Assembly (NCBI GenBank): GCA_937891015.1
Contig: CALAPY010000080.1
Span: 1-19,654, forward strand
DNA: 19,654 nt
Direction of reading: 5' to 3'
Origin: UBA2108 sp002713215
Lineage (GTDB): Bacteria; Bacteroidota; Bacteroidia; Flavobacteriales_G; Salibacteraceae
The translations under genes and the position numbers were made by a program. Below are positions 1 to 7,981 of this stretch, in pieces. The number at the start of each line of letters is the position of its first letter. The stretch's first letter is position 1. Under the pieces are notes generated by a model, which worked only from the letters and a program-made list of their open reading frames with translations, did no database searches and was not told the origin of the DNA.

Positions 1-750
1 CCACATTATATGAATACCTATGGATTTCATGGCTTTCACGGTCGGGCTTTTCCAGTAGCATGTGGAATAAAACACCGTAGACCCGATTTGGATGTTTTTG
101 TCATTACCGGCGACGGTGATTGCTGTTCCATTGGTGCCGGGGCTTGGATTCATGCTATACGGTACAACGTAAACCTCACCGTTATGCTCTTCAACAACGA
201 AATCTATGGTTTAACGAAGAAACAACAGTCTCCTACATCGAGAATCGGAACAGTTTCCAACACCACTCCAAGAGGATCCATTTTACCACCGCTTGATCCT
301 ATGCAGGTAACGCTTGGCGTGGCAAATGCATCTTTTGTAGCTCAGACGGCTGACTGGAACCCTGCACACATGCATGCTACCATAAAGGCAGCCCATGCAC
401 ATAAGGGTTTTTCTTTCGTACACATTTTACAACGTTGTCCAATATTTCAGCCTGAGTTGGTGAATGAGCTAACCTCCAACAGGGACAATATTTGTTATCT
501 AAAAGACGACAACGGTATCACCGTTTCAGAGGATATTGAGAAAACGTTTAAGCATTCTGCGCCTCATGACCCTTCAGACATTAATGGTGCAAGGCAACTG
601 GCTGCAAGTGAGGAAAAAATTTACCTGGGCTTGTTTTACCAGGGCAAAAACAAGGAAAACTACGACGATTATGGTGCGCATAACCTGGGAGTTACAGTGG
701 AAGAAAAAACAGCAATGCTAAACGCCGAATTTGATAAGTATGGTATTTAA
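1..750 (+). CDS. korB: 2-oxoacid (probably 2-oxoglutarate):ferredoxin oxidoreductase, beta subunit, 5'-truncated by window
   Basis: This is the thiamine-diphosphate-binding beta subunit of a two-subunit 2-oxoacid:ferredoxin oxidoreductase, which decarboxylates a 2-oxoacid to acyl-CoA and reduces ferredoxin in the cytoplasm. The frame is open from base 1, so the gene starts outside the window; about 249 residues are visible, against roughly 340 in the family, so the N-terminal Cys motifs are missing from view. Seen directly: HGRAFPVACGIK, the TPP/Mg motif ITGDGDCCSIGAG, then NNEIYGLTKKQ, and the late motif SFVHILQRCPIF, all typical of KorB. The TPP site looks intact, unlike the two PFOR-like proteins downstream. 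A korA alpha subunit is expected just upstream but cannot be seen. The 43-base gap to the next gene suggests cotranscription. Substrate choice (2-oxoglutarate or another 2-oxoacid) is inferred from family resemblance only. Confidence 0.9.
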   Translation, partial: PHYMNTYGFHGFHGRAFPVACGIKHRRPDLDVFVITGDGDCCSIGAGAWIHAIRYNVNLTVMLFNNEIYGLTKKQQSPTSRIGTVSNTTPRGSILPPLDPMQVTLGVANASFVAQTADWNPAHMHATIKAAHAHKGFSFVHILQRCPIFQPELVNELTSNRDNICYLKDDNGITVSEDIEKTFKHSAPHDPSDINGARQLAASEEKIYLGLFYQGKNKENYDDYGAHNLGVTVEEKTAMLNAEFDKYGI

Positions 751-793
751 TTGGTTCAATAATTTGAATTTCAACAATTAGAGAATAGAAAAA

Positions 794-3322
794 ATGAGCG
801 ACACGACAAATATTGGTTCTTTTTTTATCGAGGATGCCCCGGAAATTCAAAAGGTGATTGGGACAGAAGATGTTCCCCTCATTTCATCCGATTTTACTAG
901 TGATATTACTGTGCCGGTTTTAAGAGAGGTTGAGCCGGCCGATGAAGTAGAAATGAAAAAGGCATGGAAGAGCATTCGATCCTTTTTTAGAAACGGTAAC
1001 AGCAAGAAATCAATTAAAAATTCCACTCCATTATTATCTCTTCCATACCAGAGTGACGCTTTTACTGCAAGTGATTACCCTATTTGGATCTCCGATGTCG
1101 TAGGAGATGAAAGCTGCTGTAGGTCTTTACAGGAATTACTTACCGAAGCGGTTAGCGAAGCTACCGGGGGTGTAGAATCTTCCATTCTTAAAAACAATAT
1201 TGCCAGAATTGTAAAGACAGTGGACGAGAGTTTGGCTAAAAGTGGGGAAGTAACCACATTTTATTCCTGTATTCTAGCTGCCTTAGACGATCTCGCAAAA
1301 AGGTTGAGCATACCAGGTGATGACGGTAAAAAGTTTGACAAGCACCTGAAACGCTTACGAAAAGTTATTCCAACCCATGGGATTTTGGTTCCGTACAATT
1401 CCAATGCAGGCTTTCAAATTTTTGGAGCTATGCTCCAGCAAGAAACAGGTAGAAGAAGTCAGCAGCTTTCCGATAAAATTCTTAAGCTCAAATGTAAACT
1501 TCAGGGGCAGTTGGCTATTGACCATGAAAAGGAAGAGCAAGACCCAAAGGAATTAGAATCAACTTTATCTTTTGCTTCCGAGTTGTTGGACTTTGAAAAA
1601 GTCTCAAAGGTATTGCCTGATGCAGGTGCAGTACAAATGTCTGCTTCCAGGAAAAAGAGACTTGAGGATACGATTGCAAAACTTGAAATAGCCGACAAAT
1701 TGTTGAAAAACAAGGCTTTTGTTTTTATAGGTGATGACCAAAAGACACCCGAATCACCCGATTGGAAATTGCTATTGGGAGACGTAAATATTAAGAGCTT
1801 CAAAAAAGGGGCAGGGTATACTACCATTAAGAAAGCCTTTGAACAAGAAATAGAACAATGGACTCTTGTTATAGTAGGAATTCAGATTGCTGAGTTAGAA
1901 CTGGCTGGTCGTTATATGGAGGATGTACACGACGAATATTTCGAGAGCCTTACATGGCGAGATTTTTCAGAAGACGAAATCACTTCTTGCCCTCCATTTG
2001 TACTCATCGCCAGCGAGGAGTACATAGCAGACTCAGAAATGGGTGAGTTCTCTAAAATCCTTTCAAAGGGAATACCCATTCGATCACTGGTATTAAAAAA
2101 TGATATAGAAGATGCTTACAAAAGCAACGGTGTTGAAACTGAAAGCAATTTCAGCTATCACCAGGAACTGGGTGCCTTTGTAATTTCCCACAGAAATGCA
2201 TTTGTATGTCAATCGACGGCCATTAAGCCTTTGGTGTTGTACAACGAATTGAAAAATGGACTAACGGTTGCTTCACCTGGTGCATTTTTTCTGTTGTCCA
2301 GTATTCGCAAAAAACCGGTAGACTCATACATGTGGGTTAGTGCAGCGGTTTCTGGTCGGGAATACCCAGGTTTTACTTTTAGTGGAAATATGAATAGCCA
2401 CTGGGGTAGCCGATTCAATATTGATAACAATTTTCAAGCGGAGAATGTATGGCCAATTGAAGAGGTTATTGCTCAAAAGGGAAAAGAGGATGAAACGATA
2501 ACCGCTCATTTTACTTATGCCGATTTTGCAACCTTTCTTCCGAAATACACATCCTTCTTTCAGGATGTAGAACAGTGTTATTGGAATGAAAACCTATTGG
2601 AACTCGCCCAATACCTTAAATTAGATAAGGAAGAGGCTGTAGGCAAGGTACCATTCATTTGGATGGCCGATGAAAAACTACATCTTAAAAAAGTAGCCGT
2701 TGCCTGGCCTTTGGTTTTAAAGTGCAGAGAAAGGCAGGATTTCTGGCGTTTTCTTCAGGAGAGCAGCGGGGTGAATAATTACCACGTTAAAAATGCAATC
2801 GCAAAAGCGGAAGAATCTTTAGGGGTTATTGCGGCTGAAAAGATGGAGGCGTTAAAAGCCGAACATCAGGTAGAACTGCAAGCTGCTGTTGATGAAGCTG
2901 CAGGACAGGCAATGGATAACCTTTCAGCAGTATTACTGGATATGGATGCCGGAACCTTTGTTCCGGGCTCTGGGAGTTCTGCTCCTGGTAAGGCAATAGA
3001 AAAACCTGCGGCGTCTGAGGAATCAGATACTCCGGAAGTACCTACTGAAGCGGATAGCCCTGCAATTTCAATGGCAGCAGAAGCCTACATTGATACAGCA
3101 CTTTGTACTTCCTGTAACGAATGCACCAACCTTAACGGTAGCCTGTTCAATTACAACGACGATAAAATGGCATTCATAGCGGACATTAATGCCGGAACTT
3201 TTGAGGAATTGGTGGAAGCCGCCGAATTATGTCCGGTAGGAATAATTCATCCCGGTGACCCAGTCAATAACAATGAACCCGGATTGGACGCATTAATTGA
3301 AAGAGCCAAAAAGTTTAATTAA
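794..3322 (+). CDS. PFOR domain VI-like protein with C-terminal one-cluster ferredoxin domain (842 aa)
   Basis: I do not recognise this as a named protein. Residues 1-330 match no family I know and include helical, charged stretches. Residues about 330-660 resemble the C-terminal TPP domain (domain VI) of PFOR and the C-terminal part of the ~1231-aa protein downstream: LTWRDFSEDE at 386 matches LSWKDLTEEE there, PPFVLIAS matches PPVLIVAS, and HRNAFVCQS (from 466) matches QKNAYVMQG. The GDG motif of active TPP enzymes is absent. Residues about 665-716 are a likely coiled coil, followed by a Pro/Glu/Ser/Thr-rich linker (725-755). The tail is a ferredoxin with C771, C774, C777 and C813-Pro, expected to hold one [4Fe-4S] cluster. 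No signal peptide or membrane segment is seen. Its place between korB and rnfB suggests an electron-transfer or scaffold subunit linking the oxidoreductase to Rnf. That role is inference. Confidence 0.75.
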   Translation: MSDTTNIGSFFIEDAPEIQKVIGTEDVPLISSDFTSDITVPVLREVEPADEVEMKKAWKSIRSFFRNGNSKKSIKNSTPLLSLPYQSDAFTASDYPIWISDVVGDESCCRSLQELLTEAVSEATGGVESSILKNNIARIVKTVDESLAKSGEVTTFYSCILAALDDLAKRLSIPGDDGKKFDKHLKRLRKVIPTHGILVPYNSNAGFQIFGAMLQQETGRRSQQLSDKILKLKCKLQGQLAIDHEKEEQDPKELESTLSFASELLDFEKVSKVLPDAGAVQMSASRKKRLEDTIAKLEIADKLLKNKAFVFIGDDQKTPESPDWKLLLGDVNIKSFKKGAGYTTIKKAFEQEIEQWTLVIVGIQIAELELAGRYMEDVHDEYFESLTWRDFSEDEITSCPPFVLIASEEYIADSEMGEFSKILSKGIPIRSLVLKNDIEDAYKSNGVETESNFSYHQELGAFVISHRNAFVCQSTAIKPLVLYNELKNGLTVASPGAFFLLSSIRKKPVDSYMWVSAAVSGREYPGFTFSGNMNSHWGSRFNIDNNFQAENVWPIEEVIAQKGKEDETITAHFTYADFATFLPKYTSFFQDVEQCYWNENLLELAQYLKLDKEEAVGKVPFIWMADEKLHLKKVAVAWPLVLKCRERQDFWRFLQESSGVNNYHVKNAIAKAEESLGVIAAEKMEALKAEHQVELQAAVDEAAGQAMDNLSAVLLDMDAGTFVPGSGSSAPGKAIEKPAASEESDTPEVPTEADSPAISMAAEAYIDTALCTSCNECTNLNGSLFNYNDDKMAFIADINAGTFEELVEAAELCPVGIIHPGDPVNNNEPGLDALIERAKKFN

Positions 3323-3362
3323 TTGGGAATGTAATTCATAAAAACGGGTTGCTCAGGTAAGA

Positions 3363-4268
3363 ATGACAAACGAGATCATCATAGCGCTAGTAATTATTAC
3401 GGGACTTGGACTTCTGTTTGGAGTCATTCTGGCGGTTTCGTATAAAAAACTGAAGGTGTATGAAGATCCCCGGTTGGATACTGTTGAAGAAATGCTTCCC
3501 AATACAAACTGTGGTGCTTGTGGAGTTCCCGGATGCAGAGCATTTGCTGAAAAGCTGATTGCTAATGAGTTGGTTCCTTCGGGTTGTACGGTTAGCTCTC
3601 CCGAAGGCATTGAAAATATTGCAGAGTTTCTTGGCGTAGATGCCGGAGAGGCCAATAAGCGGGTAGCTCGATTGCTGTGTGCCGGAGGTAAAAACGAAGC
3701 ACATAACCTGGCCAATTACAAAGGAGGAATTGGAACGTGTAGAGGAGAAGCAGTAGTTACCGGAGGGTCTAAGGACTGTTCCTGGGGTTGCCTGGGTTTG
3801 GGCGATTGTGCTGTATCGTGCGATTTTGATGCCCTGTTTATGAATTCAAACGGACTTCCTGAGGTTATCCCGGAAAAATGTACCGCTTGTAGCGATTGTG
3901 TAGATGCTTGCCCCAAGGAGTTGTTTGTGCTTATGCCGGTTGAGCAAAAACTAATCGTTCAGTGCCGTTCGCTGCTTGAAGGTGACCTGGCAGAGTCGAA
4001 GTGCTCCGTTGCATGCACTGCTTGCGCCAGGTGTGTTGCAGATGCAGAAGAAGGTGTTATAGAAATAAAGAATAACCTGGCCGTAATCAATTACAACCAC
4101 AATGATTTGGCTACCCCGCTGGCTACCATGCGCTGTCCCACCAATGCCATTGTTTGGCTAGAAGGTGAAGCTCAGTTTGAAAAACCCAGGGAAAAAACCC
4201 TGGCCTTAGGGGGAGTAGAAACAAATATGAGTAGTGGTGAAAAAATAATAGTTACCGAAAGGTCTTAA
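3363..4268 (+). CDS. rnfB: Rnf electron transport complex, polyferredoxin subunit RnfB
   Basis: RnfB is the membrane-anchored, cytoplasmic polyferredoxin that takes electrons from reduced ferredoxin into the Rnf complex. The protein has 301 residues with an ATG start. An N-terminal membrane anchor spans about residues 5-26. The Fe-S domain follows with NCGACGVPGC (C50, C53, C58, then C75), the conserved CAGG (C106) and TCRGEA (C126). C139/C143/C149/C153 lie in a CxxGCLGLGDCxxxC stretch, C173/C176/C179/C183 form a classical ferredoxin motif, and C214/C218/C221/C224 with C258-Pro form a further set. This is the longer, multi-cluster type known from Bacteroides and clostridial Rnf rather than the short E. 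coli RsxB. It lies 40 bases after the 842-aa gene and 16 bases before the next start, so it belongs to the same operon. Its separation from rnfC by a 3.7-kb gene is unusual. Confidence 0.95.
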   Translation: MTNEIIIALVIITGLGLLFGVILAVSYKKLKVYEDPRLDTVEEMLPNTNCGACGVPGCRAFAEKLIANELVPSGCTVSSPEGIENIAEFLGVDAGEANKRVARLLCAGGKNEAHNLANYKGGIGTCRGEAVVTGGSKDCSWGCLGLGDCAVSCDFDALFMNSNGLPEVIPEKCTACSDCVDACPKELFVLMPVEQKLIVQCRSLLEGDLAESKCSVACTACARCVADAEEGVIEIKNNLAVINYNHNDLATPLATMRCPTNAIVWLEGEAQFEKPREKTLALGGVETNMSSGEKIIVTERS

Positions 4269-4284
4269 CGAATTGAAGGCATTG

Positions 4285-7200
4285 ATGAATAGAACGACAA
4301 TAAGAGAGATTGAATCCCGGGTTTGCGAAGGGTATCAATACAGTACCGGAAAGTTCAAGCCTGCAGGACTTAACATTTTTGGGCGCCCGGTTACGTCAAT
4401 TGAATCAACCGACATAAGTACGGCCATAGGCATGTGTTCAACCGGTTTAAGGATAGCCGTTGAAGTGGAGTCTTCCGATTTAGCTAAGAATACCAATGCC
4501 ATAGCAAATGCCGCCCGGCAGCATATAGCCTTGGTAGTGCATACCAATACGAACTCACAGGTCAATCTTCAGCCTTTAGCAGCAGCAGGCTGCGTTATTC
4601 TTTTAGCTTCCAACGAACAGCAGCAGGCAGATTTTACGCTAATTGCCCATAGAATTGCGGAACTGGCCCTGGTTCCAGTAATATTGGTCTCGGATTCATT
4701 CCAAAAAGCTGCCCCTGAAATTCCAACAACTGAATTGATCTCAAGTTACCTGGGAGCCCCATCAATAATGATCGACACACCAACTCCTGCCCAGGAAATG
4801 ATTTTTGGAGACAAGAGAAGAAGTGTCCCCAACTGGTTTAACCTAAACTTCCCCGCCACAAACGGCATTGAAAAGAATGGACTTTTCAAAGCATTTTCAG
4901 CATCCGCTAAAAATGAATATTTCCATTCTCACACACCGGACCTTACCAAAAAAGCAATTAAAGAATACAATCAATTAACCGGTAGAAATTACTCTGCAAT
5001 AGACACTTATAATTCACCTGGATCACGTCAAATTATTATATCCACGGGTATGGCCTCCGAAACGGTAACAGGGGGTATTAAGGAAATGGCACAAGCAGAC
5101 AAGCGCTTGAATACTGGATGTATAGATTTAAATGTTGTAAATCCACTTCCTGAAAGTGAATTGATCCAAGCATTGAAGGGAGTTCGACAACTGACACTTC
5201 TGGAAAACGTGGTAAACGGAGCATTGGGGAAAACGCCTCTCTTTCTGGAATTACTGGCTTTATTGCGCCAAAGCAATAGCAATACTAAACTCCTGGGTGG
5301 CTTATACAACAACGAACTCCACAAAAGTGATGTAAAGGCTGCTGTGGAAAACATGAGTGGAGCTAAAAAGGATTTGTTTTACCTCGGGATAGAGTTTACC
5401 CATAATTCAAGCAGTTTTCCTAAACACGATGTTCTTCTGGGAAATATAAAGCGTAAATATCCAAACTTATCTTCCTTGTCGTTAACCGGAAACAGGCAAA
5501 ATGCTTCTTCAACGAACTTCCCCAAAAAACTCCCATTAACCATCAGGCATTATAAAGATCAGGGACCAGAATATACGAAGTTGTCGAGGTTTTACAACGA
5601 TACGGCTATATTCTATGGAGTTAAGGATGACCGGGTCCACATGGAGTTGGTTGCCGATCCTTACCAAGCATTGGATAATATACCGGCGGCTTCTGCTAGT
5701 CTTGCCAGTTATTCCAGCCAAAGAGAAAGCATCCCCCAATTTATACCCGATAAGTGCACCGGCTGTGGCGATTGTTTCGTAAGCTGCCCTCATTCAGCCA
5801 TTCCGCCTTTGGTTATCAGTCTGGAAGAACTGATGAAAGCCGGAGCATCCCTTGCTGGTAAAAAAGGCCAAACCACCATACACATTACTCCCGTTGTAAA
5901 AATGTTGGCGAAGATGACGGCCACTAAAATCTCCGAAAACAGTGAGCAACAAACTGAAGTTGGAGCTTTTCTCCAATCTGGTTTTGATGCCTTATCTGAA
6001 CAAGCAGGTTGGCCGGAGGAAAAAGCCAGTAATATCACTTCGGACTTTAAAACAATCCTGGAAGAGATTGCTTCATTACCAGTAGCTATTACCTCTACAT
6101 TTTTTGAGATTTCCGAGGCCAGGGAGCAGGGAAGTGGAGAACTATTTACACTGGCCATTGACCCCGGAGCCTGTACCGGCTGTGGTATTTGCAGCAACGT
6201 TTGTAAAGATGAAGCTTTGGTTATGTCAACTCAAACTCCTGAGTTATTAAATGAAACTCAGAAGTCATTCGATTTGTGGGAATTACTCCCGGATACAAGT
6301 GGTGAAACCATTAAACGCTTACACAGCGAACCCGATTATGATTCTTTTGCCGCTATTCTACTAAGTCGTAACTTCTACTTATCAATGACCGGTGGAACAG
6401 CAGATTTGGAAGCTGCTCCCAGCAAGCAAATACTCCACCTGGTAACGGCACTGACCGAATCCGTCACTCAAACCCAGGTTGTAGAAGAAGTAAAGGAAGT
6501 CAAAACCTTGATCAAGGGGTTGAACGAAAATGTTCATAGCATGCTTGTAGAGGCACTTCCCAAAGACCAATTCGATAGTTTAAAAGAGGTTGTGGGAGGT
6601 AGCAGTGGGAAAATGACTCCTTTCGACCAGGTAATCGGGCAATTGGGAGATCGGGAGCTCATGAAGCAGATAGACACCTTTTTGGTACGAAGGAAGATTG
6701 AACTGCTTGACAATTTAAAAAGCTTGCAATGGCTGATTGAAGAGGGGCCAACTGGTACTGGCAGAGCACGATACAGCATGGTTGTTAATGCAGAAGACAA
6801 TCTAGGCTGGGTTAACAGTTTTCCTTTTAACGTGTTTACGGTACCCGTTCAAGTATGCAACAAGAACGAATCCCTGGCAGAACGTGCAGAAGGTGTGTTT
6901 CTTGGTCAATTGCGGTATGTACTCGATAACATTAAACTGCTGCGAAGGGCCAAATTGGAGGTTAAGAACAAATACGATCAGCACCAACACGATGAGGAAA
7001 TCGCCAATTTAAGCTGGAAGGACCTTACCGAAGAAGAGCGTGCAATTGTCCCACCCGTGCTTATAGTGGCTTCACACCATTCCTTAAGTGAGCAAAACAG
7101 GCAGGGCACAAGCCGACTTCTGGCCAGTGAATATCCCTTTAAATTAGTAATTATTGATACCGCAGAAGATGGATCCTTTACCACAACAGAAAGTGTATTG

Positions 7201-7980
7201 ACTGCTGTTGTACAAAAGAACGCCTACGTTATGCAAGGCAGTTTGGGCTCTTCTTCCAACATGTTCGATGGCCTTCACGAAGGTTTACATTCCTCGAAAC
7301 CTGCGCTTTTCTGTTTACACACCAGTAATGCAGGTCTTCACCACGGTTATGGGGCATTTAAACAGCTTTCTGCGCTGGCTCTATCAAGTCGGGCGTTTCC
7401 GTTTATTAAATACAAACCCAAATCAGATTTTTTCGGAAGCTCTATCGATCTTGAATCAAACCCATCGCCCAATGAAGCCTGGCACAGCGAAAAATTGCCT
7501 TATGTGTTGGATGAAGAATCAAAGGAACTCGATTATCGGGTTACCTGGGCCGACTGGGCATTTAGTATGAAGGTAAGCGGTAAACACTTTGAGAAATATG
7601 AAGGCAGCGATGGAGTACAGGTAGCTGAATACCTGGAGTTGGAAGAAAGCGGAAGAAAAGGAAAAACCCCTGTTGTTATTCGAATTCAGAACAAGGACAT
7701 TCGAATGTATTCCGTTTCCGAACACATTATTTCCATATGCGAAAAATGCGCTGACAATTGGAATACCTGGCGCGAACTGGCAGGAATGATCACAGAGTTT
7801 CCTAAGAAACTCAAACAACAGGTGAGTGCCGAATTATCCGAAAAGTATGAACGTGAAATGCAACAACTAAAGACGGATTACGAAAGCCAATTGCACGAGC
7901 AGGCTCAGGTGCAGCAAGAGGAAATTCGTTTGAAAATCCGAAGCAAATTGGTTGAACTCTCCAAACAACGCAAAAACTGA
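4285..7980 (+). CDS. Giant PFOR-like Fe-S protein, probably not catalytic (1231 aa)
   Basis: This protein follows the domain order of pyruvate:ferredoxin oxidoreductase but looks degenerate. Residues 25-200 resemble PFOR domain I (NIFGRPVT, then AAGCVILLAS and VPVILVSDSF), but the PITPSS substrate motif is absent and the Glu that activates thiamine is not where I would align it. Residues 248-365 resemble domain II (IIISTGMASETV, LGGLYNNELHKSDVKAAV). Domain III (gamma) seems missing. Domain V has two [4Fe-4S] motifs: C491/C494/C497/C501 (CTGCGDC) and C630/C633/C636/C640 (CTGCGIC), spaced wider than usual. Residues about 840-1150 match domain VI, but ASHHSL replaces the GGDG TPP motif. A coiled coil spans about 1165-1231. 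ATG 4285 was chosen; an in-frame TTG at 4273 would add four residues. Two separate ferredoxin motifs and loss of TPP binding point to an electron-carrying subunit between the oxidoreductase and Rnf (inference). Automated tools may call it pyruvate-ferredoxin oxidoreductase. Confidence 0.75.
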   Translation: MNRTTIREIESRVCEGYQYSTGKFKPAGLNIFGRPVTSIESTDISTAIGMCSTGLRIAVEVESSDLAKNTNAIANAARQHIALVVHTNTNSQVNLQPLAAAGCVILLASNEQQQADFTLIAHRIAELALVPVILVSDSFQKAAPEIPTTELISSYLGAPSIMIDTPTPAQEMIFGDKRRSVPNWFNLNFPATNGIEKNGLFKAFSASAKNEYFHSHTPDLTKKAIKEYNQLTGRNYSAIDTYNSPGSRQIIISTGMASETVTGGIKEMAQADKRLNTGCIDLNVVNPLPESELIQALKGVRQLTLLENVVNGALGKTPLFLELLALLRQSNSNTKLLGGLYNNELHKSDVKAAVENMSGAKKDLFYLGIEFTHNSSSFPKHDVLLGNIKRKYPNLSSLSLTGNRQNASSTNFPKKLPLTIRHYKDQGPEYTKLSRFYNDTAIFYGVKDDRVHMELVADPYQALDNIPAASASLASYSSQRESIPQFIPDKCTGCGDCFVSCPHSAIPPLVISLEELMKAGASLAGKKGQTTIHITPVVKMLAKMTATKISENSEQQTEVGAFLQSGFDALSEQAGWPEEKASNITSDFKTILEEIASLPVAITSTFFEISEAREQGSGELFTLAIDPGACTGCGICSNVCKDEALVMSTQTPELLNETQKSFDLWELLPDTSGETIKRLHSEPDYDSFAAILLSRNFYLSMTGGTADLEAAPSKQILHLVTALTESVTQTQVVEEVKEVKTLIKGLNENVHSMLVEALPKDQFDSLKEVVGGSSGKMTPFDQVIGQLGDRELMKQIDTFLVRRKIELLDNLKSLQWLIEEGPTGTGRARYSMVVNAEDNLGWVNSFPFNVFTVPVQVCNKNESLAERAEGVFLGQLRYVLDNIKLLRRAKLEVKNKYDQHQHDEEIANLSWKDLTEEERAIVPPVLIVASHHSLSEQNRQGTSRLLASEYPFKLVIIDTAEDGSFTTTESVLTAVVQKNAYVMQGSLGSSSNMFDGLHEGLHSSKPALFCLHTSNAGLHHGYGAFKQLSALALSSRAFPFIKYKPKSDFFGSSIDLESNPSPNEAWHSEKLPYVLDEESKELDYRVTWADWAFSMKVSGKHFEKYEGSDGVQVAEYLELEESGRKGKTPVVIRIQNKDIRMYSVSEHIISICEKCADNWNTWRELAGMITEFPKKLKQQVSAELSEKYEREMQQLKTDYESQLHEQAQVQQEEIRLKIRSKLVELSKQRKN

Positions 7981-7981
7981 A

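Noticed and set aside
5790..6197. 135-codon reverse-strand frame inside the PFOR-like gene
   Set aside because: The + strand frame here contains both canonical ferredoxin motifs, so the reverse frame is a shadow.
4285..7980. Annotation as an active pyruvate:ferredoxin oxidoreductase
   Set aside because: The TPP GDG motif and PITPSS motif are not found and domain III seems missing, so enzymatic activity is not supported.
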